35,332 nt of DNA from an uncultured Lachnospiraceae bacterium (GTDB taxonomy: Bacteria; Bacillota; Clostridia; Lachnospirales; Lachnospiraceae). A model generated the notes under the pieces. That model made no database searches and was not told the origin of the DNA. It worked only from the letters and a program-made list of their open reading frames with translations. The DNA lies in the NCBI GenBank assembly GCA_910588125.1, contig CAJUPI010000030.1, positions 1 to 35,332 on the forward strand, written 5' to 3'. Each line of letters opens with the position of its first letter. Positions within the stretch are counted from its first letter, which is position 1. A program made the position numbers and the translations under genes. Positions 15,249-22,769 of this stretch are shown here, one piece after another.

Positions 15249-16814
15249 TTATTTGCTGCCCTTTCTCTGTTTCAATACTGGCCGCAATCCATAAATCTCC
15301 TCAAAAAAATCCGCCTTTTCTTCAATAGACAATGCTTCCAGCGTCACATCTCCTACATAATCAGTATTAATAACCAATTTATTATTTTTAATCACAATCC
15401 GGCAGCCGGCCAGCTTATTGCTATGGCTGCGATCCATCGAATTGGCCAGACGGAGAATTGCCGTTAGCTTCGCCACGGTCAATGTCAGGTTATCCGGGGT
15501 GGCCAGACGCGAGTTTCTTGATGGCCTGGCATCAATCTTGATATCTTTATACTCAAACGTTTTTAAATGGTAACGCACTACATTCGCCACAATTTCCCGC
15601 TCCACATGGGACAGACCGATGATTTCCGTCGCCATGATGATATTATAGGCATACTCCGTGGCATTGCGCATGGTCACAAACTTTCCGCAGGAATGGAGAT
15701 CCGCCGCAATCTGCAGCAGCAGCCGTTCCCGTTCCTTCAGGCCATGATATTTTTTCAGGCTGTCAAATACCTGCAGCGCCGCACCTTCCACTGCCTGAAT
15801 ATGAGGCATATGACATTTGTACCGCTTCGCCATATTCCGGGATGTCACGATAATATCATTGGCAAAATTATGATTAAATCGTAACAGCTTCCTCTCCTCC
15901 GCATAATCTGCCGCAATCCCGTCCAACATAATCGTACCTGGCACCCAGATATTATCCGCCCCCATAATCTCCATCACCTGCCGGATAATAGTAGCCGCCG
16001 GAAGCAGCAACGAAGCATGATCTGCATTGACCTCAAAAGTATCCTCTATCTGATCCAGCGTCATCCGCCCTAAAATGCCATAAAAATGGTTGAATTCTTC
16101 CCGCGTGATCCGATCCCGCTGGTTTACCTCTCCCATAATCCGGCGGTACAGAATCAAAGTTACTTTGCCGATCCCTATCAGATTTTCAATCTTCCGGTCT
16201 TTCAAGTAAATCTTCCGGAAAGTTACCAGCTCATTATCCACAATCTCCTGTATCAGCTTTTGTTCCTTGTCTGCTGTGGTCTTCATGTGATTCATGATCT
16301 CCAGCAGGCGAACGGCGCCTAACGGCAAATTTTGGGTAGAAACCAGAGAGTCCTTGTCAAACAATGATATCTGAGTGCTGTGATTTCCCACATCCAGAAT
16401 CGCCGTTCCCTTCTGTATCACCTTTTGAAACTCTGCATCCTTGGAGGCAATCGCTTTATAGCTGATAAAACGTTGTTCGGAATTGCTGATCACCCGGATG
16501 TCAATCCCCGTTCTCACCCGGACCTGATCTACCACAATCTGATTGTTCTGAGCCTCTCTTAAGGCACTGGTTGCATAAGCGCGGCAGTTTTCCACCTGAT
16601 ATCCTTTCATAATACTGGCGAACTCTGCCAGCACCTCACACATCTCGTCCACCTGCCGGTAACTGATTTTTCCACTGCGCCAGGTATCCTTTCCCAAGGC
16701 AATCGGGTATCTCACCTGATCCACAGACCGGACACCAAATTTTTCCGACAATTCATAGATCCCCAGTTCCAGGCCAGAAGAACCAATATCGATTGCCGCA
16801 AATGTGCGTATCAT
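15249..16814 (-). CDS. Ppx/GppA-family exopolyphosphatase with C-terminal HD-like domain
   Basis: 521 residues. Expected to remove terminal phosphate from polyphosphate or convert pppGpp to ppGpp. The ATG at 16812-16814 follows GAGGGGAGTGATTAAC; the longer frame to 16892 is not used. The actin-like fold begins AIDIGSSGLELGIYEL. The second phosphate loop reads AILDVGNHSTQISLF near residues 136-150, where the family normally has D-x-G-G-G-S; here GNHS replaces GGGS. The C-terminal third contains LLQIAADLHSCGKFV, an HD-like helical domain as in long Ppx proteins. It is next to ppk1, so polyphosphate is the likely substrate, but the altered loop leaves activity open. Confidence 0.88.
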   Translation of the reverse strand: MIRTFAAIDIGSSGLELGIYELSEKFGVRSVDQVRYPIALGKDTWRSGKISYRQVDEMCEVLAEFASIMKGYQVENCRAYATSALREAQNNQIVVDQVRVRTGIDIRVISNSEQRFISYKAIASKDAEFQKVIQKGTAILDVGNHSTQISLFDKDSLVSTQNLPLGAVRLLEIMNHMKTTADKEQKLIQEIVDNELVTFRKIYLKDRKIENLIGIGKVTLILYRRIMGEVNQRDRITREEFNHFYGILGRMTLDQIEDTFEVNADHASLLLPAATIIRQVMEIMGADNIWVPGTIMLDGIAADYAEERKLLRFNHNFANDIIVTSRNMAKRYKCHMPHIQAVEGAALQVFDSLKKYHGLKERERLLLQIAADLHSCGKFVTMRNATEYAYNIIMATEIIGLSHVEREIVANVVRYHLKTFEYKDIKIDARPSRNSRLATPDNLTLTVAKLTAILRLANSMDRSHSNKLAGCRIVIKNNKLVINTDYVGDVTLEALSIEEKADFFEEIYGLRPVLKQRKGSK

Positions 16815-16878
16815 GTTAATCACTCCCCTCTTCCAAACTTGTCTCTTCCTGCTCTCTTTCCGTTTGCATCTGCCAATA

Positions 16879-18006
16879 TCAGTAATTTCCAAGAATTCTC
16901 ATATTCTGAGCCTCCGCCGCCACTCCGTTTAATGCGTTTTGGATCGCCGCATCCGCCAGATTCCCCTCAATATCCACAAAAAACCGATATTCCCAGCTTC
17001 GCCCCGGAATCGGCCGGGACTCAATCATTCGCATATTCACACCATTAAAAATAAAATGGCCCAGCATATTGTAAAGCGTGCCGCTGCGATGAGGCAGCTC
17101 AAAGGTAATACTAATCTTTGATGCACTTTTCCGGTACAGAGGACGCTTCGACAAAATAATAAAACGCGTAGTATTATTTTTACTGTTCTGAATCCCCGGC
17201 TTGAGGATCTTGAGTCCATAAAGCCTGCCTGCAATCTCGCTGGCAATCGCTGCCTGGGTTTTATCCCCGTCCTCTACCACTTTCTTGGCTGCCACCGCCG
17301 TGTTTTCCAGACTGATCTGTCTGATATCCTTATGCTCATTTAAAAAACCGGAACACTGCATCAGCGCCTGCGGATGAGAAAACACTGTCTTGACGTCTGC
17401 TGGCTCCGCGTCCGGACAGCCCAACAGCACATGCTGAACCTTTACAAAGGTCTCGGCAACAATATAATTATCATATTTTATCTGCAAATCATAATTGTCA
17501 ATCACTGCACCGGCAGTAGAATTCTCAATCGGCAGGACTCCATAATCCGCCCGCCCCTCCTGGACCTCCTGCATTGCCTCCTCAAAGGTCAATACATGGT
17601 AAAGCTCCGTTTCCTCTCCAAAATATTGCAGGGCCGCCGCATGGCTGTAAGCTCCCTCCACACCCTGATAAACGACCCGCACTCCATCCACTGGCAGAGT
17701 CTCTACCTGTTCGTAGTCAGTTCTTTTTTGTTGCCCATGCTCCGCTAATATCCGGTACTGATAGCGGCGGCTGATGGTCATAAGCTGGGTAAACAACTCC
17801 TGAACTGCCGTCTGATTGTATTCTCCATGAGCCAGCCCAGCCACTGCCGCCAACTTCTGCTGCTCCCGCTCTCCATCATAAACCGGCTTGCCAACCGAAA
17901 TTTTATATTCTGCCACGTCGCCGCAGATCTTCATCCGCTCTTCAAATAATTCCACCAAATGTTTATCTATCCTGTCCAGCTGCTTCCTGCATTCCAGCAA
18001 GTCCAT
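16879..18006 (-). CDS. pheA: Bifunctional chorismate mutase / prephenate dehydratase (P-protein)
   Basis: 375 residues; chorismate to prephenate to phenylpyruvate, the committed steps to phenylalanine. An AroQ chorismate mutase helix bundle comes first (LLECRKQLDRIDKHLVELF, about 1-90). The prephenate dehydratase domain (about 108-285) has YQGVEGAYSHAAA, LPIENSTAGAV and the catalytic NNTTRFIIL. A C-terminal ACT domain (about 295-370) has GTLYNMLGHF and ESRPIPG, the phenylalanine-binding motif, so feedback inhibition by Phe is expected. The start has CAGGGACATGGACTTGCTGG-type context without a perfect ribosome site. It sits 39 bases after plsC and 64 before ppx/gppA. Confidence 0.95.
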   Translation of the reverse strand: MDLLECRKQLDRIDKHLVELFEERMKICGDVAEYKISVGKPVYDGEREQQKLAAVAGLAHGEYNQTAVQELFTQLMTISRRYQYRILAEHGQQKRTDYEQVETLPVDGVRVVYQGVEGAYSHAAALQYFGEETELYHVLTFEEAMQEVQEGRADYGVLPIENSTAGAVIDNYDLQIKYDNYIVAETFVKVQHVLLGCPDAEPADVKTVFSHPQALMQCSGFLNEHKDIRQISLENTAVAAKKVVEDGDKTQAAIASEIAGRLYGLKILKPGIQNSKNNTTRFIILSKRPLYRKSASKISITFELPHRSGTLYNMLGHFIFNGVNMRMIESRPIPGRSWEYRFFVDIEGNLADAAIQNALNGVAAEAQNMRILGNY

Positions 18007-18045
18007 GTCCCTGTAGCCTCCATATCTGCCTATTCTTCTGTCTTT

Positions 18046-18828
18046 CTATGCCTTTTGCACCCGCTGTCCCCCAATCACCTCATGCTGTGTCTGCCGGAAT
18101 TCCTGTTCGGCCCGCAGCATCTCGATAATCCGCTCCCGGGTATAAGCTCCCGAGCATTTTTTCAATTCTCGTGGAAGCTCCTTCAAATAAATCGGTTCGC
18201 CAAATTCTATCGTCACGCGGGACGGCCGCATGAACGGAATATGGTTCTCAAAGATCTCGGCAGTCCCGGTGATCGCCACCGGCACTACCGGGCAGCCGCT
18301 CTTCTCCGCAATCTTGAGGCTTCCTTCTTTAAATGGCATCAACTCCAGCAAATCTTTATTCTCATTGCGGGTCCCCTCCGGAAAAATCCACAGAGAAATC
18401 CCCTGCTTCACTTTCTCGATCCCCTCCAGGATAGTTTTTAATCCCTCCTTGATGTCCTGGCGATTTAAAAACAGACAATTCACCAGCTCCATCCAGTTCA
18501 CCAGAATCGGATATCTGGTCATCTCCTTTTTTGCCACAAATCCCGCCAGGTTCGGAACCACTGCATATCCCACCACAATATCAAAATAACTCCTGTGATT
18601 CCCCACATACAGAACTGCTCCCTCCGGCACCCGCTCCTGCCCTTTCACGATCAGTGTGGAACCCGTTATTCGAAAAATCATGCGAAACATCGCCTGGACG
18701 ATCCGCAGACTGTGTTCCTGCTGTCTCCTGGGATTGAATCTCTTTATCAGGTATTCTGCTATCACCAATGGTATACTGGCCCCCAGAAATCCCAAAAGTG
18801 CGATCACTACCAATAAAAAACGTATCAT
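18046..18828 (-). CDS. plsC: 1-acylglycerol-3-phosphate acyltransferase
   Basis: 260 residues from the ATG at 18826-18828, which has GGAGAGG nine bases upstream; an alternative ATG at 18846 would add six residues. One N-terminal membrane anchor (IRFLLVVIALLGFLGASIPLVIA). Acyltransferase motifs are in order: NHRSYFD (the H-x4-D catalytic pair), FLNRQD, FPEGTRNENKD, and PVVPVAITG. It acylates lysophosphatidic acid to phosphatidic acid at the membrane. It heads the run with pheA, ppx/gppA and ppk1, and the preceding gene is closed off by a terminator. Confidence 0.9.
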   Translation of the reverse strand: MIRFLLVVIALLGFLGASIPLVIAEYLIKRFNPRRQQEHSLRIVQAMFRMIFRITGSTLIVKGQERVPEGAVLYVGNHRSYFDIVVGYAVVPNLAGFVAKKEMTRYPILVNWMELVNCLFLNRQDIKEGLKTILEGIEKVKQGISLWIFPEGTRNENKDLLELMPFKEGSLKIAEKSGCPVVPVAITGTAEIFENHIPFMRPSRVTIEFGEPIYLKELPRELKKCSGAYTRERIIEMLRAEQEFRQTQHEVIGGQRVQKA

Positions 18829-18870
18829 TTGTCTGTCCCTCTCCATTTAGTCCTATTCTCTTCAGTATAT

Positions 18871-18912
18871 AAAAAAAGAAGCGCAAACACAAGTGTCTTT
18901 TGCGCTTCTTTT
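18871..18912 (-). terminator. Intrinsic terminator after the CmpB-like gene
   Basis: On the minus strand AAGAAGCGCAAA and TTTGCGCTTCTT (+ strand 18876-18887 and 18899-18910) form a perfect 12-bp stem with an 11-base loop, followed by a T-run. It begins at the stop codon of the gene at 18911-19360 and separates it from plsC. Confidence 0.88.
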
Positions 18913-19360
18913 ACTCTTCTTTTGTTTTTCCCTTTCTTTTTGTAATCTGTTCAAATAGCAGCCCTGTCATAAACCATAACGGCGCAAAATCCAGCCGAAT
19001 CAATCCATTGACGCTGGCCAGCCTGCCGCTGTAATCCCAGGGGCACATCCCCCGCGCCCGCAGCCACATCCCGGACAAATATTCCGCGGTAAAAATCAAC
19101 ACCATGTCCAGCATACCGTGGCGCACAAAGCGATCGGCCGGTCGCAATTGAAGCTCTCCGATCCACCGATCCACCATCGTGCTGATCGGCGATAGCAAAG
19201 CACCCATGCCATAAATGGGAAACATCAGCAGGGAAGTCCGGCCTATCAGCCGCCAGTCCCTCGCCAAAATCGACTCCACAGATGTAAACAGTACTTCCAG
19301 ACACCAGCCGGTAACTCCGCACTTAAAAAAATTGATAGGTAGGTCTTTTAATCTGCTCAT
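18911..19360 (-). CDS. Putative ABC-transporter permease-like membrane protein (CmpB family)
   Basis: 149 residues with several hydrophobic segments. Conserved pieces match the ABC_trans_CmpB family: INFFKCGVTGWCLEVLF at the start, then GRTSLLMFPIYGMGALL, WDYSGRLASVNGLIRLDFA and PLWFMTGLLFE. Family members are small four-helix membrane proteins of Firmicutes, named for suspected transport; no ATPase partner is nearby and no activity is established to my knowledge. The C-terminus is basic (KRKGKTKEE). It lies downstream of the TrmH-type gene, with a terminal fragment of the CAATG repeat between them. Confidence 0.75.
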   Translation of the reverse strand: MSRLKDLPINFFKCGVTGWCLEVLFTSVESILARDWRLIGRTSLLMFPIYGMGALLSPISTMVDRWIGELQLRPADRFVRHGMLDMVLIFTAEYLSGMWLRARGMCPWDYSGRLASVNGLIRLDFAPLWFMTGLLFEQITKRKGKTKEE

Positions 19361-19397
19361 GAAAGTAGTATGGATAAAACCTGTAGAATCTATTCAT

Positions 19398-19420
19398 CAA
19401 TGTCATTAAGCTATTCATTG
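19398..19420. repeat. Possible end fragment of the CAATG-ended element
   Basis: CAATGTCATTAAG here equals the reverse complement of the right terminus of the 3977-4037 copy over 13 of 13 bases, and the stretch closes with CATTG. It may be a collapsed or broken copy in the 67-base gap between two genes. At 23 bp the assignment is tentative. Confidence 0.4.
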
Positions 19421-19427
19421 TGGTTTT

Positions 19428-20267
19428 TCAAGTCCTGCAAATTTTTCCTCCTAGCTCCCAAAACGCCACAGCGCTGGCCGCTGCCACATTCAAAGAATCC
19501 ACTCCATGAGCCATCGGAATACGTACGGTATAGTCACAGCTGGCAATCGTGTCAGTCGCCAGTCCTTCGCCCTCGGTTCCCAGTACAATCGCCAAACGTT
19601 TCGCTGCTGCCAGCCTTTGATCCCGAATACTGACTGACTGCTCGCTCAAGGCCATCGCCGCCGTTTCAAAGCCCAGCTCCTGCAAAAGCTTCATTCCTGC
19701 CTGCGGCCAGTCCACTGTTTTCTTTCCCAGATAAGTCCAGGGAATCTGAAACACAGTTCCCATACTGACCCGAATCGCCCGCCGGTACAGCGGATCGCAA
19801 CAGCCGGGAGTAAGTAATATCGCATCCATATTCAAAGCTGCTGCCGATCGGAAAATAGCCCCTATGTTAGTAGGATTCATAACATTTTCCAGCACGGCAA
19901 CCCGGCAGGCTCCGGTACAGATCTCTTTTACCTTTAGCTGCGGCCGTCGCCGCATAGCACATAAAGCACCTCTCGTCAGCTTAAAGCCTGTCAATCTTGC
20001 CAAGACCTCCGGATCCGCCACATAAACCGGTATTCCCTCACAACGGGCAAGGATCTCTCTCGCCTGTCCTTTAGCTTGCTTCCGCTCCAGGAGAAAGGAT
20101 ACCGGCTCATATCCGGCATCTAACGCGCGCGCAATTACTTTAGGGCTCTCAGCAATAAAAAGCCCCTCCTCCGGCTCATAATAATGAAACAACTGATTTT
20201 CCGTAAGACGGGCATAGACATCCAGATCCGGCGCCGAAAAATCAGTTACCTCTATCAAATTTAGCAT
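19428..20267 (-). CDS. SpoU/TrmH-family RNA 2'-O-methyltransferase
   Basis: 279 residues from the ATG at 20265-20267, preceded by GAGGAAATT; a GTG six codons upstream is less likely. The N-terminal about 110 residues form a substrate-binding extension (EGLFIAESPKVIARAL). The SPOUT knot carries the three family motifs: NPTNIGAIFRSAAAL, VLGTEGEGL, and IPMAHGVDSLNVAAA. These enzymes use S-adenosylmethionine to methylate ribose 2'-OH in tRNA or rRNA; the target base cannot be read. It is divergent from the Crp/Fnr gene. Confidence 0.9.
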   Translation of the reverse strand: MLNLIEVTDFSAPDLDVYARLTENQLFHYYEPEEGLFIAESPKVIARALDAGYEPVSFLLERKQAKGQAREILARCEGIPVYVADPEVLARLTGFKLTRGALCAMRRRPQLKVKEICTGACRVAVLENVMNPTNIGAIFRSAAALNMDAILLTPGCCDPLYRRAIRVSMGTVFQIPWTYLGKKTVDWPQAGMKLLQELGFETAAMALSEQSVSIRDQRLAAAKRLAIVLGTEGEGLATDTIASCDYTVRIPMAHGVDSLNVAAASAVAFWELGGKICRT

Positions 20268-20323
20268 AATTTCCTCTTTCCTCACGGCAATCCCGTGATC
20301 TTCTGTCAGAAAACATTCCTATC

Positions 20324-20344
20324 ATTGAAATATATTATATCAAT
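20324..20344. promoter_or_regulatory. Near-palindrome upstream of the Crp/Fnr gene
   Basis: The core TTGAAATATATTATATCAA (20325-20343) is flanked by A and T; the ends TTGA/TCAA match as inverted repeats, with a few internal mismatches. It lies six bases upstream of the predicted -35 of the regulator gene, centred near -52 from the expected start, and also upstream of the divergent methyltransferase gene. TTGA...TCAA half-sites recall Fnr-type operators, so autoregulation is possible, but the spacing is not the classical one. Confidence 0.45.
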
Positions 20345-20350
20345 GCGAAA

Positions 20351-20379
20351 TTGACATATATCTTATGCAGCGATATACT
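20351..20379 (+). promoter_or_regulatory. Promoter of the Crp/Fnr-family gene
   Basis: A perfect TTGACA (20351-20356), a 17-base spacer and TATACT (20374-20379). The start would be near 20386, leaving a leader of about 95 bases before the ATG at 20482. Confidence 0.75.
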
Positions 20380-20481
20380 TAAAGTCAGTTCGGATTGCCG
20401 GAACCGTTTCATACCAAGCCACACGCTCTCTTATTCACCAGGGATATCCATAATCACCAGCCGTTGCAAGGAGGATAATAA

Positions 20482-21135
20482 ATGTTATTTGCCGAATATT
20501 TTCCCATGTGGAATAAGCTGACACCTGCCCAGCAGGACAAAATTACTGGCAGCCTTATTAGCCGCAAAGCAGAAAAAGGCGCTATCATTCATAACGGGAG
20601 TTCTGATTGTACCGGATTGTTTTTCATAAAATCCGGCCAGCTCAGAGCCTATATTTTATCTGATGAAGGACGGGAGATTACAATCTACCGGCTTTTTGAC
20701 AGGGATATTTGCTTATTATCGGCATCCTGTATCATACGTTCCATCCAGTTTGAAATTACTGTTGAATCCGAAAAAGATACCGAACTTTGGATTATCCCGG
20801 CAGAGATATATAAACAGATTATGGCTGAGTCTGCCGCTCTTGCCAACTTTACCAGTGAAATCATGGCAACAAGATTTTCTGAGGTCATGTGGCTGATAGA
20901 ACAGATCTTGTGGAAAAGCCTGGACAAACGTGTTGCCTCATTTCTGCTGGAGGAATCCGTCATCCAGAATTCCCCTAAACTTAAAATTACCCATGAAGCT
21001 ATCGCCAACCATTTAGGCACTCACCGCGAGGTCATTACCAGAATGCTTCACTATTTTCAAAATGAAAAGATGGTCATATTAACTCGCGGCACAGTAGAAA
21101 TCATTGACAAACGAAAAATATCCGATCTTTCCTGA
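20482..21135 (+). CDS. Crp/Fnr-family transcriptional regulator
   Basis: 217 residues. An N-terminal cyclic-nucleotide-binding-type beta barrel (about 20-120; GAIIHNGSSDCTGLFFIKSG) is followed by a dimer helix and a C-terminal winged helix, with recognition region ITHEAIANHLGTHREVITRM near 168-187. DICLLSASC is typical of a Clostridia subgroup lacking the N-terminal four-cysteine cluster of E. coli Fnr, so direct iron-sulfur sensing of that kind is unlikely; the ligand is unknown. AAGGAGG lies seven bases before the ATG. It is convergent with the rhodanese / membrane protein / ferredoxin operon, whose promoter has a palindrome in the position of a Crp/Fnr activator site. Confidence 0.9.
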   Translation: MLFAEYFPMWNKLTPAQQDKITGSLISRKAEKGAIIHNGSSDCTGLFFIKSGQLRAYILSDEGREITIYRLFDRDICLLSASCIIRSIQFEITVESEKDTELWIIPAEIYKQIMAESAALANFTSEIMATRFSEVMWLIEQILWKSLDKRVASFLLEESVIQNSPKLKITHEAIANHLGTHREVITRMLHYFQNEKMVILTRGTVEIIDKRKISDLS

Positions 21136-21178
21136 AGCTTTAAACACCGGCCACCCTCCTCAAGAGGCAATAACCACA

Positions 21179-21568
21179 TCATTGAACGCCGGAAACGGTT
21201 TCTCCGGTCCAGTCATTGATACCACCAAATTCCACAATATTGGTATATCCCAAATTAACAAGTTTTCTGGATGCCTGTTTGCTGCGATTTCCACTACGGC
21301 AGTAAACAAGGATCAATTTTTCTTTATCTGGAAGTTCTGATATTTCTTCCGTTCCTATCGTCTCATTAGGAATATTTATCGCGTGAGGAATATGTTTTTC
21401 CTTATATTCCTCTGCGGTTCTCACATCCAGGATAATATAGTCTTCTTCCGTCTCCATCAAAACAGCGGCATCCTCCATGGTAATCTGTCGATAGCTGCTG
21501 CTTTCTGCCGAAGTGTTGCAGCCTGCCATAAGCAACAAAAACATAAACGCTGAAATAATTCTTTTCAT
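21179..21568 (-). CDS. Rhodanese-domain lipoprotein
   Basis: 129 residues. A type II signal peptide ends in the lipobox LMAGC, so the mature protein is anchored outside the membrane. A single rhodanese domain follows: DYIILDVRTAEEYKEKHIPH, then the active-site loop VYCRSGNRS with the catalytic Cys, and GYTNIVEFGGINDW. Such domains transfer sulfane sulfur or bind persulfides, thiols or metal. AGGAGG precedes the ATG. It is the last gene of an operon with a ferredoxin and a cysteine-rich membrane protein, 17 bases after the latter, suggesting a shared sulfur or redox task at the membrane. Confidence 0.9.
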   Translation of the reverse strand: MKRIISAFMFLLLMAGCNTSAESSSYRQITMEDAAVLMETEEDYIILDVRTAEEYKEKHIPHAINIPNETIGTEEISELPDKEKLILVYCRSGNRSKQASRKLVNLGYTNIVEFGGINDWTGETVSGVQ

Positions 21569-21585
21569 AATATTTCCTCCTGAAT

Positions 21586-22155
21586 TTACTTATTTCTCAC
21601 TTTGCAAATCAATTGGGTCATCGTTCCCATTGGACAGTAGACGCACCAGCTTCTGGGTTTAAACAAAATCATTGTCACAAACCCAAGAACCGTTGATGTC
21701 AGCATCACACTGTAAAATCCAAACGCAAACTGCGCCACTCCCGGATGGAACAAGGTGCCATGATATGCCCATTGCCATGGCAGTTTAAATGTCCACAAAA
21801 GAGTAACCACCTGTTTTAAATCTTTTGTACCCGCAAATACCATATAAGTGTTTCCAAGCATCTGAAAAAACATGATAAAAAAGAAAATCAAAAATCCGTA
21901 TCGAAACCACTTACTTTTCATCCATCTAGGAATATCCTTGTTGCGAGAAATGCCAAACCGGCCTCCCAGCAAGCCAAACAACTGGCCCCTGCCACAATAA
22001 CGATTACAATAACCCTTTGTTCCCTTTACAATGGAAATCAAAAGCGGGATAAAAAAGCATAACAGGCCAAGCCAGGCAAAAAGAATATTAAAAAAGCCCA
22101 GTATCAAATACGTCAAAGATAATATCCAGAGATAATCATACCATTGTTTTTTCAT
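21586..22155 (-). CDS. NapH/CcoG-like cysteine-motif membrane protein
   Basis: 189 residues from the ATG at 22153-22155, which overlaps the ferredoxin stop as ATGA and follows GAGGTGATATT. Several membrane helices are visible (YLWILSLTYLILGFFNILFA; LLCFFIPLLISIV; WFRYGFLIFFFIMFFQML; FGFYSVMLTSTVLGFVTMIL). Two cysteine motifs, YCNRYCGRGQLF and WCVYCPMGTMTQLIC, resemble those of NapH/NosR-type proteins that pass electrons near the membrane. It lacks the full ferredoxin repeats, which are instead on the separate upstream ferredoxin gene. Predicted to relay electrons between that ferredoxin and the exported rhodanese or another partner. Confidence 0.75.
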   Translation of the reverse strand: MKKQWYDYLWILSLTYLILGFFNILFAWLGLLCFFIPLLISIVKGTKGYCNRYCGRGQLFGLLGGRFGISRNKDIPRWMKSKWFRYGFLIFFFIMFFQMLGNTYMVFAGTKDLKQVVTLLWTFKLPWQWAYHGTLFHPGVAQFAFGFYSVMLTSTVLGFVTMILFKPRSWCVYCPMGTMTQLICKVRNK

Positions 22156-22364
22156 AATATCACCTCTTTCATTTCTATCACGGATGCCGGACATTCTTTT
22201 GCACACTTACCGCATCCTACACATAATTCACTATCTACCTTTGCCATGATCCCCTTCCATATTTTAATAGCATTCCTTGGACATACCTTCACACAGCAGC
22301 CACAGGCAACACAATCATTGATATTTACAGAAGCTTTTTTCCTTTTTCTGATTTTTGTATCCAT
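22152..22364 (-). CDS. 2[4Fe-4S] ferredoxin
   Basis: 70 residues from the ATG at 22362-22364, preceded by GGGAGGTGCTGTT; the frame is open further upstream to 22433 but without a better site. Two classical clusters are present: CVACGCCVKVCPRNAI and CVGCGKCAKECPASVI. A basic N-terminus (KIRKRKK) precedes the first cluster. A cytoplasmic low-potential electron carrier. It is first in the operon and translationally coupled to the membrane protein by a 4-base overlap. Confidence 0.9.
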   Translation of the reverse strand: MDTKIRKRKKASVNINDCVACGCCVKVCPRNAIKIWKGIMAKVDSELCVGCGKCAKECPASVIEMKEVIL

Positions 22365-22392
22365 AACAGCACCTCCCAAACTTGATGTCTTC

Positions 22393-22433
22393 ATTATACC
22401 ACAGGGCCGCCCCTTCTTCTGTGATGTTATCAC
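22393..22433 (-). promoter_or_regulatory. Activator-type promoter of the ferredoxin operon
   Basis: On the minus strand TATAAT (22393-22398) has TG one base upstream (extended -10), and nothing close to TTGACA lies 16-18 bases before it. A perfect inverted repeat GTGAT-AAC-ATCAC occupies 22421-22433, centred about 40 bases before the expected start near 22387. That geometry is the classical class II site of Crp/Fnr activators, and such a regulator is encoded next door. The binding protein is inferred, not shown. Confidence 0.6.
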
Positions 22434-22446
22434 CGGCTCCTATACT

Positions 22447-22756
22447 CAATGTCATTTAGTTGATTTTTTCAGAGGGTACGCCATGGAACAAGGAGCGGGC
22501 AGCGGCCGGAAATGGTCTGCCGCTTTTTCCGGTTTCGGGATCAAGAATTCCTAAAATCTCTGATTTTTGCGAAAAGCAAAACGAAAATCCCCAAACTCGC
22601 TTCGCTCAGACAGAGTGGATTTTCGTTTCCACGCAAAACTCAGGGATTTAAGGACTTCTAAATCCCTGCACAGTCAAAAGCGGCAGACCATTTCCGGCCG
22701 CTGCCCGCTCCTTGTTCCATGGCTGAGTATTCTCAGCGCTAAACTTAATGATATTG
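22447..22756. mobile_element. MITE-like near-palindromic element with 10-bp target duplication
   Basis: A 310-bp sequence beginning CAATGTCATTTAGTT and ending AACTTAATGATATTG (imperfect inverted termini). Inside, 22481-22527 and 22676-22722 are perfect 47-bp inverted copies, starting CCATGGAACAAGGAGCGGGC. Further nested inverted arms lie at 22546-22571/22632-22657 and 22581-22590/22617-22626, so nearly the whole unit can fold into one long hairpin. It is flanked by a perfect direct repeat CTCCTATACT (22437-22446 and 22757-22766), as left by transposition. It holds no gene. A non-autonomous element moved by a transposase in trans is the likely explanation. Confidence 0.85.
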
Positions 22757-22769
22757 CTCCTATACTTTC

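Noticed and set aside
18951..19322. 123-codon minus-strand ORF overlapping the CmpB-like gene in another frame
   Set aside because: The other frame carries the recognised membrane family and the terminator fits its stop; this one has no family motif.
22481..22722. The long hairpin as a simple transcription terminator
   Set aside because: The arms are far too long, there is no T-run at the end, and the unit has its own termini and flanking direct repeat. It may still stop transcription as a side effect.
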